DNA from: an uncultured Methylococcaceae bacterium
GTDB taxonomy: Bacteria; Pseudomonadota; Gammaproteobacteria; Methylococcales; Methylomonadaceae
Length of the DNA stretch: 5,398 bases
Assembly (NCBI GenBank): GCA_903939355.1
Contig: CAJAHC010000319.1
Location: 1 to 5,398, forward strand
Direction: 5' to 3'
This document shows positions 1 to 5,398 of this stretch, one piece after another. A program made the translations under genes and the position numbers. Numbering within the stretch: position 1 is the first letter of the stretch; the number at the start of each line of letters is the position of its first letter. Under the pieces are notes generated by a model, which was not told the origin of the DNA, searched no databases, and worked only from the letters and a program-made list of their open reading frames with translations.

Positions 1-54
1 AATGAGGGGCACTGGTTTGCGACAATGATAGCAATATGTTTTGCCTCTTTTCAT
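1..54 (-). other. possible 5' end of a minus-strand gene with a CxxC motif (weak)
   Basis: On the minus strand an ATG at 54-52 opens a frame that runs off the left edge and reads MKRGKTYCYHCRKPVPLI. The YCYHC segment is a CxxC pair of the kind seen in zinc-ribbon proteins. The same frame stays open upstream of this ATG to about position 120 and contains another CxxC (CKLC), 11 residues before the first. No clear Shine-Dalgarno sequence precedes the ATG, only 18 codons are visible, and I recognise no family. In the opposite direction no + strand frame across 1-78 gives a recognisable protein. This is recorded only as what could occupy the left edge; it may be chance. Confidence 0.15.
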
Positions 55-90
55 GGTAAAGATAAGGCACAATTTACATAGAAAAATATA

Positions 91-456
91 TTGTTTTTTG
101 CAAAAATAGTTGGTGCTGAATTAAATCGATTATTCAATTCAGCAAAAATCGTGCTTAACGCTTCAAGAAATTATGGCTGTAGTGGGCTTAATATGCGTTT
201 CTTCGAAGTACCTGCTTCTGGATCTTGTTTTTTAACAGATTGGGCGCCTGAATTAGAAAGACATTTTATTCCTGAACAGCATATCAGTGTGTATTCAGAT
301 TTAGACGATCTTGGATTAAAGATCGTCCAATTGCTTCAGAATAGCGACCTAAGAAATGATATTGGAACGAGTGGGTTTAATCATGTTGCGAAAAGTTATA
401 CATATGAGAAATTGGCTAACCAATTACTTATTCAATATAAAGGGCTAGTAACTTGA
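91..456 (+). pseudogene. C-terminal remnant of a CgeB-like glycosyltransferase
   Basis: The product resembles the C-terminal nucleotide-sugar-binding half of GT-B glycosyltransferases of the CgeB/Glyco_trans_1_2 type. Visible family features are NSAKIVLNAS at residues 16-25 and LNMRFFEVPASGSCFLTD at 33-50, including the family-typical Glu39 in FFEVPASG. A C-terminal helix follows, ending in the usual KSYTYEKLANQLL-like segment. Related full-length proteins usually have over 300 residues; only about 121 are here. The frame is closed by TAG at 79-81, and the only start before the conserved core is a TTG at 91 with no Shine-Dalgarno sequence. None of the three + frames across 1-90 carries the WGxGW-like motif or other sequence expected just upstream, so a rearrangement or deletion explains the loss better than one frameshift. 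An intact enzyme would transfer a sugar in LPS or surface-glycan synthesis in the cytoplasm; this fragment lacks the acceptor domain and is probably inactive. The coordinates mark the longest open stretch from the TTG. Confidence 0.65.
304..327. repeat. perfect 9-bp inverted repeat with a 6-nt loop
   Basis: GACGATCTT at 304-312 and AAGATCGTC at 319-327 are exact reverse complements separated by GGATTA. The repeat lies inside the glycosyltransferase remnant, where it encodes residues around DDLGLKIVQ. No T-run follows, so it is not a rho-independent terminator. It may be chance codon composition or a small transcript hairpin. Confidence 0.5.
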
Positions 457-503
457 GGCGCTGCGTCAAAAGTTATAATACGGTTATAAAAAACTAAGTT
501 ACT
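447..503. repeat. 8-bp inverted repeat bracketing the intergenic promoter candidate
   Basis: AGTAACTT at 447-454 is the exact reverse complement of AAGTTACT at 496-503. The 41-bp spacer holds the TATAAT-like hexamer. The left arm overlaps the end of the glycosyltransferase remnant, including the first base of its TGA stop. The arms are visible directly; any function (operator, inversion site, folded leader) is speculative, and 8 bp is short for an invertible element. Confidence 0.35.
453..479 (+). promoter_or_regulatory. candidate sigma-70-type promoter
   Basis: A perfect -10 hexamer TATAAT sits at 474-479. The best -35 match is TTGAGG at 453-458 (four of six to TTGACA), giving a 15-bp spacer, shorter than the preferred 16-18. 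Initiation around 485-490 would leave a leader of roughly 45-50 nt before the GT2 start at 535. Because the gene to the left is broken, a promoter here could drive GT2 and possibly the msbA-heptose genes. In AT-rich DNA such matches arise easily by chance. Confidence 0.3.
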
Positions 504-534
504 GATAAAGATAAATTGAACAAGCACATCATTA

Positions 535-1353
535 ATGAATTTAATATCCGTTATTGTAACTACTTATAATTGGCCTGCCGCACTAACTTTGTGTTTAGAA
601 AGCTTATTTGTCCAGCAGGATAAAAACTTTGAAATTATTATCGCAGATGATGGATCCAGCGAAAATAATCTCGAAACGGCAAAGGGTTACTGTACAGATA
701 GTCCTATATCACTTAGTTATATTCATCATGGTGATAAAGGATTTAGAGCGGGGACGATTCGAAATAAAGCAGTTGCTATATGTAAGGGAGAGTATTTGTT
801 GTTTATTGATGGTGACTGTATCGTGTTACCTAATTTTATCGGCAAGCATAGACACCTTGCTCTACAGGGTTTTTTTGTGCCAGGAAATAGGGTGCTTTTA
901 AGTCAAGAATTTACTCAGGAAGTTATTGATAAACACCTTGCACTATATGCAAAACCAATTGGCCACTTCATTTTTCTTTGGTTACAAAAGAAGATAAATA
1001 GGTTATTCGGTTTTTTTTATTTACCTTTGGGATTTTTGAGGTATGTCCAGCCTAACAAATGGCAGAAAGCCATGACATGTAATTTAGGTATCTGGAAAAG
1101 TGATTTCTTAATGGTCAACGGTTTTGATGAGCTTTTTGAAGGATGGGGTTATGAAGATTCTGATTTGGTGATTCGTTTAATTCATGCCGGTATTAAGCGC
1201 AAAGAAGGCCGATTTGCTGTTCCAGTTTTGCATCTTTGGCATTCTCAGAATGATAAGAGCAATCAAGATATTAATTATCAGCGTTTGATGGAGCGCTTGA
1301 ACAAGTTGGATTTTATTATCGCCAAAAAAGGTGTTTCCCAGTATATTGATTAA
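535..1353 (+). CDS. family 2 glycosyltransferase, LPS core/surface glycan type
   Basis: This 272-residue protein is a GT-A fold glycosyltransferase of family 2, acting in the cytoplasm or at the inner face of the membrane on a nucleotide sugar. It opens with the first beta strand, ISVIVTTYN (residues 4-12), so the ATG at 535 needs no upstream extension; no good Shine-Dalgarno sequence precedes it. The nucleotide-binding ADDGS lies at 37-41 and the metal-binding DxD motif is IDGDC (DGD 92-94). The C-terminal part carries TCNLGIWKSDF (181-191), GWGYEDSDL (203-211) and HLWH (233-236), the acceptor-side signature of the galactosyltransferase/chondroitin-polymerase-like branch (Glyco_transf_7C). 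Residues 143-170 are hydrophobic and basic and may contact the membrane. All catalytic motifs are present, so it should be active. Its position before msbA and the heptose genes suggests a role in LPS core or O-chain assembly, but the sugar and acceptor cannot be read from the sequence. It contains T7 (870-876) and T8 (1011-1018) runs. Confidence 0.9.
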   Translation: MNLISVIVTTYNWPAALTLCLESLFVQQDKNFEIIIADDGSSENNLETAKGYCTDSPISLSYIHHGDKGFRAGTIRNKAVAICKGEYLLFIDGDCIVLPNFIGKHRHLALQGFFVPGNRVLLSQEFTQEVIDKHLALYAKPIGHFIFLWLQKKINRLFGFFYLPLGFLRYVQPNKWQKAMTCNLGIWKSDFLMVNGFDELFEGWGYEDSDLVIRLIHAGIKRKEGRFAVPVLHLWHSQNDKSNQDINYQRLMERLNKLDFIIAKKGVSQYID

Positions 1354-1408
1354 AGCAGACCATAAATCGAACTAGGAAAGGTCGGTTAATTAATAACTTA
1401 ATGAAAAA

Positions 1409-3223
1409 ATGAAAAAAAAATTCCCCAGTAGTGCGCAAATATATAAACGACTCGCGAGTTATGTAAGGCCACATCGAGGCCTTTTTGTTATTAGCATCAT
1501 AGGGTTTCTCCTCTACTCAAGTACACAGCCATTATTTGCAGCGATGATGCAGCAGATTATTGATACGCTACAAGCTAAATCACGAGAAAAAATGTATTAT
1601 CTGCCGCTAATTTTTAGTGGGATAGTTATAGTTCGTGGTATTGGGAATTATTTGGGTAGTTACTTCTTAGCTAAAGTGTCTTTGAATGTTATTCACGCTT
1701 TACGTTGTGAAATTTTTGCTAAGTATACAGAGTTACCAACTTCTCATTTTGATTCTAATAACAGTGGATACATGATTTCACGCATTACCCACAATGTTGG
1801 TCAAGTGGCGCAAGCAACTACTGATGCTGTACGTAAAGTTGTGCAAGAAGGCTTAACTGCTATAGGGTTGTTGGGCTATTTGTTTTATATCAACTGGAAG
1901 CTGTCTTTGATTTTTTTAGTGGTCGCGCCGATTATTGCTTTACTAATGAACATGGTTAGTAAGCGATTAAGGATGCTAAGTAAGCGTGTACAAGAATCGA
2001 TAGGTGATATGACACATATTACTTCGGAATTGGTTAATGGACATCGTGTCGTAAGAAGTTATGGCGGTGAAGACTATGAGAAGCAGCGATTTTTAGAGAG
2101 TAGTTTGTATAATAGAGGCCAATCATTAAAGGTAGTGACTACCGCGGCTATTAATAATCAAGTGATGCAGTTAATTATTGCTTTAGCTCTTGCATTATTG
2201 ATGTATGTGGCCTTGTTTTTTATGGAGCAAGCAAGTGCCGGTTCATTTGTTGGCTATTTAACGGCAGCATTTTTATTACCGAGACCTATACGGCAATTAA
2301 GTGATGCCAATAGCGATATACAAAAAGGTATTGCAGCAGCTGAATCGTTATTCGATATTTTAGATGAGCCAGATGAGTTGGATGACGGAACTTATCAGGT
2401 GGATAGATGCAAAGGCGCATTGGAGTTTAGAAATCTTTCTTTTCAATATCTGGGGGCAAATGCCCCGGCACTTATTGACATAAGCTTTAAAGCTGAGCCG
2501 GGACAAACTATTGCTTTAGTAGGCGCCTCGGGAGGTGGTAAAAGTACGCTAGCAAATTTGATATCACGCTTTTATACGCATGACACAGGTGAGATATTAA
2601 TTGATGGGGTAGAAATTAATGACTATCAATTGGCAAATTTAAGAAAACAGATAGCATTAGTGAATCAACAAGTCACTTTATTTAACGATACCATAGCCAA
2701 TAATATTGCCTATGGTGTTTTGGCTACTGCAACGCGCAGTGAAATTACTGCAGCTGCTACTGGTGCATATGCCATGGAGTTTGTTGCCAAACTTGATCAG
2801 GGACTAGATACAGAAATAGGCGAAAATGGCGTTAAATTATCGGGTGGGCAAAGGCAGCGATTAGCATTGGCCAGGGCGTTATTGAAAGATGCACCGATAT
2901 TAATATTGGATGAGGCGACTTCAGCACTGGATACTGAATCAGAACGCTATATTCAGGCAGCGTTACAAAAAATAATGCGTAATAGAACAACGTTAGTAAT
3001 CGCTCATCGTTTATCCACTATTGAAAATGCCGATATGATTTTAGTGATAGATCATGGGCGAATTGTTGAAAGAGGCTCTCATCGAGAACTTATTGAAAAG
3101 AATGGAGCCTATGCCCGCTTGCATCAAATGCAGTTTAAGGAGCATCCCGAAAAAAATAATCAATCTGTTCCTGAGCACCAGTATGGAAAACCAGATGAAT
3201 TATCAGAACCAGGTATTGCTTAG
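1409..3223 (+). CDS. msbA: lipid A export ABC transporter, ATP-binding/permease protein MsbA
   Basis: MsbA is a homodimeric inner-membrane ABC exporter that flips lipid A-core from the cytoplasmic to the periplasmic leaflet using ATP. This 604-residue protein has an N-terminal six-helix membrane domain (about residues 20-320; hydrophobic stretches near 24-45, 64-84, 143-162, 165-183, 252-272 and 279-292) and a C-terminal nucleotide-binding domain. In the latter are the Walker A GASGGGKST (372-380), the Q-loop glutamine in LVNQQ (Gln420), the LSGGQ signature (477-481), Walker B ILILDE with catalytic Glu502, the D-loop SALD (505-508) and the H-loop His533 in IAHRLST. The LEFRNLSFQY start of the ATPase domain and the LVNQQVTLF segment closely resemble E. 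coli MsbA rather than generic multidrug exporters. It is about 20 residues longer than the E. coli protein (582) because of a hydrophilic tail after residue 578. The ATG at 1409 is the first start after an in-frame TAA at 1394; no strong Shine-Dalgarno sequence lies close. gmhA follows after 6 bp, consistent with co-transcription. Confidence 0.95.
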   Translation: MKKKFPSSAQIYKRLASYVRPHRGLFVISIIGFLLYSSTQPLFAAMMQQIIDTLQAKSREKMYYLPLIFSGIVIVRGIGNYLGSYFLAKVSLNVIHALRCEIFAKYTELPTSHFDSNNSGYMISRITHNVGQVAQATTDAVRKVVQEGLTAIGLLGYLFYINWKLSLIFLVVAPIIALLMNMVSKRLRMLSKRVQESIGDMTHITSELVNGHRVVRSYGGEDYEKQRFLESSLYNRGQSLKVVTTAAINNQVMQLIIALALALLMYVALFFMEQASAGSFVGYLTAAFLLPRPIRQLSDANSDIQKGIAAAESLFDILDEPDELDDGTYQVDRCKGALEFRNLSFQYLGANAPALIDISFKAEPGQTIALVGASGGGKSTLANLISRFYTHDTGEILIDGVEINDYQLANLRKQIALVNQQVTLFNDTIANNIAYGVLATATRSEITAAATGAYAMEFVAKLDQGLDTEIGENGVKLSGGQRQRLALARALLKDAPILILDEATSALDTESERYIQAALQKIMRNRTTLVIAHRLSTIENADMILVIDHGRIVERGSHRELIEKNGAYARLHQMQFKEHPEKNNQSVPEHQYGKPDELSEPGIA

Positions 3224-3229
3224 GAAAAT

Positions 3230-3802
3230 ATGATTATGAAAAGATTTATAGCTGAGCTTGAGGATCATCAAGAAATGATAGAGCGATTAGTGTCATGCTC
3301 TGAAGTAATTGAGTCAGTAGGAAAAGTATTGATTGACACATTAAAACAGGGTGGAAAAATACTGCTATGTGGTAATGGCGGTAGTGCTGCTGATTGTCAG
3401 CATATCGCTGCGGAATTAGTGGTTCAATATCAAAAAAATCGGCAAGCGCTTGCGGCTATTGCACTAACAACTGACAGTTCAATTTTAACGGCACATAGCA
3501 ATGATTTTGGTTTTGAAACAGTCTATTCTAGACAAATCGAGGCGATAGCTAATGAAAGAGATTGTTTAATTGCAATTTCAACATCTGGTCGAAGTGTAAA
3601 TATAGTAAATGCAGTACAAGCGGCTAAAGTGAAAGGTATGGTAGTAATAGGTTTAACGGGCGGTAATGGGGGAGAATTGTGTAAGCAAGTAACCCATTCT
3701 ATTGTTGTACCGTCTACTGTGACAGCCAGAATTCAAGAAGCCCATATTTTAATTGGTCATTGGTGGTGTGGTGCAATTGAGGAGGCGTTAAGTGTTGGTT
3801 AA
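3230..3802 (+). CDS. gmhA: phosphoheptose isomerase (sedoheptulose 7-phosphate isomerase) GmhA
   Basis: GmhA converts sedoheptulose 7-phosphate to D-glycero-D-manno-heptose 7-phosphate, the first step of ADP-heptose synthesis, in the cytoplasm as a tetramer. The 190-residue protein is a single SIS domain of normal family length. Phosphate-binding CGNGGSAAD is at 47-55 and the second serine-rich loop STSGRS at 117-122. The four residues that match the zinc and catalytic set of E. coli GmhA (His61, Glu65, Gln172, His180) are here His58, Glu62, Gln169 and His177 with identical spacings, so it should be active. The segment LTTDSSILTAHSNDFGFE (79-96) is typical of GmhA rather than DiaA. Two starts are possible: ATG 3230, 4 nt after AGGA (3222-3225), or ATG 3236, 10 nt after it; the longer form is given. 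The Shine-Dalgarno sequence overlaps the msbA stop codon, and the 3' end overlaps hldE by 11 bp. Confidence 0.95.
   Translation: MIMKRFIAELEDHQEMIERLVSCSEVIESVGKVLIDTLKQGGKILLCGNGGSAADCQHIAAELVVQYQKNRQALAAIALTTDSSILTAHSNDFGFETVYSRQIEAIANERDCLIAISTSGRSVNIVNAVQAAKVKGMVVIGLTGGNGGELCKQVTHSIVVPSTVTARIQEAHILIGHWWCGAIEEALSVG
3779..3785 (+). promoter_or_regulatory. strong ribosome binding site that fixes the hldE GTG start
   Basis: GAGGAGG lies inside the end of gmhA, 6 nt before the GTG at 3792 and 18 nt before the alternative ATG at 3804. This spacing strongly favours the GTG. The site is the best Shine-Dalgarno match in the window and lies entirely in translated gmhA sequence, which suits coupling of hldE translation to gmhA. 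Confidence 0.8.
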
Positions 3803-5216
3803 GATGCCTGAATTCAGTTCGGCTCGTATTATTGTTATTGGCGATGTTATGTTGGATCGTTATTGGTCCGGGCAGGCATTACGTATTTCACCTGAAGCAC
3901 CAGTGCCTGTTGTTAAGGTAAAAGCAGTTGAAGATAGGGTGGGTGGTGCAGGTAATGTCGCACTTAATATCGCTAAATTGGGTGGAAACGTCACGTTGTT
4001 GGGTGTGGTTGGTGACGATGCTGAAGGTGATATTTTAAAAAAACTACTTGAAGAACAAGGCGTTGTTTGCCATTTTGTAGTTGAAAAGTCGATGCGCAGT
4101 ATTTGTAAATTACGTGTTATGGCCCAGCATCAACAATTAATTCGAATGGATTTTGAAGATACACCAATAAAATTTGATCGATTAGCCTTAAAGAAATCCT
4201 TATTGAATCAATTACCAAAAAACAATGTCGTTATTTTTTCTGATTATGGTAAAGGTACTCTGGTAGATGTATCAAATTATATCGCTGAAGCCAAGCAAGC
4301 TGGCATTAAGGTCCTAGTCGACCCCAAAGGAACGGATTATCAACGCTACGCTCAAGCAGATCTAATAACACCAAATTTAGTCGAATTGCAAGCAGTGGTG
4401 GGTGCCTGTAAGAGCGATCAAGAGTTGATTGAAAAAGGACGAGCACTATTAGCTCAGTATCAAATTCCAACCTTATTATTAACTCGCGGCGAAGCGGGTA
4501 TGATGTTGGTGGAAAATGATTTGGTGCACTCATTGCCAGCGCAAGCCAAAGATGTGTTTGATGTGACCGGAGCTGGTGATACGGTTATAGCAGTAATGGC
4601 ATTAGGTGTTTCGCTTGAGTTACCCTTGTGTGAAGCAATGTACCTGGCAAATTTGGCGGGAGGTATTGTTGTTGGGAAAGTTGGTACATCAACCGTTTCT
4701 CAGCAGGAGTTGAATCGAGCAATGCATGGTGATCGAGATTCTCAGTATGGAATTGTTTCCGAGGCAGAGTTAACTAAAATTTTTGCCCGGGCAAAAGCGC
4801 ATGACGAAAAAATCGTTATGACCAACGGTTGTTTTGATTTGTTGCATGTTGGCCATGTTACCTATCTTGAGCAGGCAAAAGCATTAGGTGATCGGTTGTG
4901 CGTGGCTGTTAATTCAGATGAATCAGTTAAGCAACTTAAAGGCGAATCGCGACCAATTAATGGCTTGCAGGAGCGTATGACAGTTTTAGCTGCATTAGCT
5001 TGTGTCGATTGGGTTGTGGAGTTTACTGAAGAAACCCCCGAGCGCTTGTATTGTAACTTGTTACCAAATATTATCGTCAAAGGTGGTGACTATAGATCGG
5101 ATCAAGTTGTGGGTGGCGATTGTGTAATCAAGGCGGGCGGTGAAGTAAAAATATTGCAGTTTGTTGATGGTCAATCGACAACAGCGATGATTAATAAAGC
5201 GAGGCAGACAGAATGA
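3792..5216 (+). CDS. hldE: bifunctional heptose 7-phosphate kinase / heptose 1-phosphate adenylyltransferase HldE
   Basis: HldE carries out two non-consecutive steps of ADP-heptose synthesis in the cytoplasm. It phosphorylates D-glycero-beta-D-manno-heptose 7-phosphate at C1 and, after a phosphatase removes the 7-phosphate, transfers AMP from ATP to form ADP-D-glycero-beta-D-manno-heptose. The 474-residue protein matches the E. coli enzyme (477) along its length. Residues 1-315 are a PfkB/ribokinase-type kinase, with GDVMLDRYW (17-25), [11 protein letters not shown] (31-41), the GG motif near 51-55 and DVTGAGDT (257-264) with catalytic Asp263. Residues 340-470 are a cytidylyltransferase-fold domain with [12 protein letters not shown] (344-355, HxGH at 352-355), AVNSDESVK (372-380) and VKGGDY (429-434). 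The GTG start is preferred over ATG 3804 because of the GAGGAGG site 6 nt upstream and because MLVKMPEF aligns without gaps to the E. coli N-terminus MKVTLPEF. It overlaps gmhA by 11 bp and hldD by 4 bp. Confidence 0.97.
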   Translation: MLVKMPEFSSARIIVIGDVMLDRYWSGQALRISPEAPVPVVKVKAVEDRVGGAGNVALNIAKLGGNVTLLGVVGDDAEGDILKKLLEEQGVVCHFVVEKSMRSICKLRVMAQHQQLIRMDFEDTPIKFDRLALKKSLLNQLPKNNVVIFSDYGKGTLVDVSNYIAEAKQAGIKVLVDPKGTDYQRYAQADLITPNLVELQAVVGACKSDQELIEKGRALLAQYQIPTLLLTRGEAGMMLVENDLVHSLPAQAKDVFDVTGAGDTVIAVMALGVSLELPLCEAMYLANLAGGIVVGKVGTSTVSQQELNRAMHGDRDSQYGIVSEAELTKIFARAKAHDEKIVMTNGCFDLLHVGHVTYLEQAKALGDRLCVAVNSDESVKQLKGESRPINGLQERMTVLAALACVDWVVEFTEETPERLYCNLLPNIIVKGGDYRSDQVVGGDCVIKAGGEVKILQFVDGQSTTAMINKARQTE

Positions 5217-5398
5217 TTATCGTTACAGGTGGTGCAGGCTTTATAGGAAGTAATTTAATACGGGCACTAAATGAGCGAGGTGAAAGTAATATATTGTTAG
5301 TTGATCATTTGGTTAATGGTCGAAAAATGCTTAATATTGCTGATTTGAATATTGCTGATTACATGGATAAATCAGAGTTTATAGAACAGATTAAGTCG
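5213..5398 (+). CDS. hldD: ADP-L-glycero-D-manno-heptose-6-epimerase HldD (5' part, cut by window edge)
   Basis: HldD (also RfaD/WaaD) epimerises C6 of ADP-D-glycero-D-manno-heptose to the L-glycero form used by core heptosyltransferases. Only the first 62 codons are present; the E. coli protein has about 310 residues. The visible part is the start of an extended SDR Rossmann fold: [14 protein letters not shown] with the GxxGxxG nucleotide loop at 6-12, Asp31 ending the second strand (DH here, DN in E. coli), and the HldD-specific [12 protein letters not shown] (45-56), nearly identical to the E. coli sequence and not found in generic sugar epimerases such as GalE. The ATG overlaps the hldE stop in an ATGA arrangement, and GAGG at 5201-5204 is 8 nt upstream, so translation is coupled to hldE. 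The reading frame is open to the window end. Confidence 0.95.
   Translation, partial: MIIVTGGAGFIGSNLIRALNERGESNILLVDHLVNGRKMLNIADLNIADYMDKSEFIEQIKS
5333..5360 (+). repeat. 13-bp direct repeat with a 15-bp period inside hldD
   Basis: AATATTGCTGATT occurs at 5333-5345 and again, identically, at 5348-5360. It is in codon phase and encodes NIAD-L then NIAD-Y. In E. coli HldD the corresponding residues are NLVDL then NIADY, so the second copy is the conserved one and the first has come to match it. Confidence 0.6.

Noticed and set aside
1..30. Left edge as an insertion-sequence terminus (GGGGCACTGGTTTGCGACA)
   Set aside because: It vaguely recalls some insertion-sequence ends, but there is no matching inverted end, no target duplication and no transposase in the window, so I cannot support the call.
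608..901. 97-codon frame inside the GT2 gene
   Set aside because: It lies entirely within the GT2 coding sequence in another frame and has no recognisable motif; the GT2 frame has all its catalytic motifs.
1354..1408. Gap between GT2 and msbA as a terminator or promoter site
   Set aside because: I see no stem with a T-run and no convincing -35/-10 pair with proper spacing; AGGAAAGG (1374-1381) is too far from the msbA ATG to be its ribosome site.
2453..2466. GGGGCA-AA-TGCCCC palindrome in msbA
   Set aside because: It has no following T-run and sits inside the coding sequence at the start of the ATPase domain (around residues 349-353), so it is not a terminator. A stem this short is plausible by chance.
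4306..5080. Two minus-strand frames opposite hldE
   Set aside because: Both are antisense to strongly conserved hldE domains, lack recognisable motifs or ribosome sites, and are best explained as shadows.

Overview
This window is part of a lipopolysaccharide (LPS) inner-core and export locus from a Gram-negative bacterium, most likely a gammaproteobacterium. The evidence is an MsbA-type lipid A flippase next to a complete GmhA, a bifunctional HldE (kinase plus adenylyltransferase fused, as in enterobacteria and relatives) and the start of HldD. The DNA is AT-rich, most obviously in the left third. The sequence alone does not fix the genus.

Layout: all confident genes are on the + strand. Positions 1-90 hold nothing recognisable apart from a weak minus-strand possibility. 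Positions 91-456 encode only the C-terminal part of a CgeB-like glycosyltransferase; the N-terminal half is missing, so this looks like a gene remnant. A short AT-rich gap (457-534) carries a perfect TATAAT and is bracketed by an 8-bp inverted repeat. An intact family 2 glycosyltransferase follows (535-1353), then msbA (1409-3223), gmhA (3230-3802), hldE (3792-5216) and the 5' end of hldD (5213 onward, cut by the window edge).

How the genes work together: GmhA makes D-glycero-D-manno-heptose 7-phosphate from sedoheptulose 7-phosphate. The HldE kinase domain gives the 1,7-bisphosphate. A phosphatase (GmhB), not present in this window, removes the 7-phosphate. The HldE cytidylyltransferase-like domain then makes ADP-D-glycero-beta-D-manno-heptose, and HldD epimerises it to the L-glycero form used by core heptosyltransferases. 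The GT2 enzyme probably adds a core or O-chain sugar, and MsbA flips the finished lipid A-core across the inner membrane. From msbA to hldD the genes are packed with a 6-bp gap, an 11-bp overlap and a 4-bp overlap, indicating one transcript with translational coupling.

I found no convincing new biological system. The points most worth a second look are the broken glycosyltransferase and its left junction, the inverted-repeat-flanked promoter candidate, and the compact msbA-gmhA-hldE-hldD arrangement.
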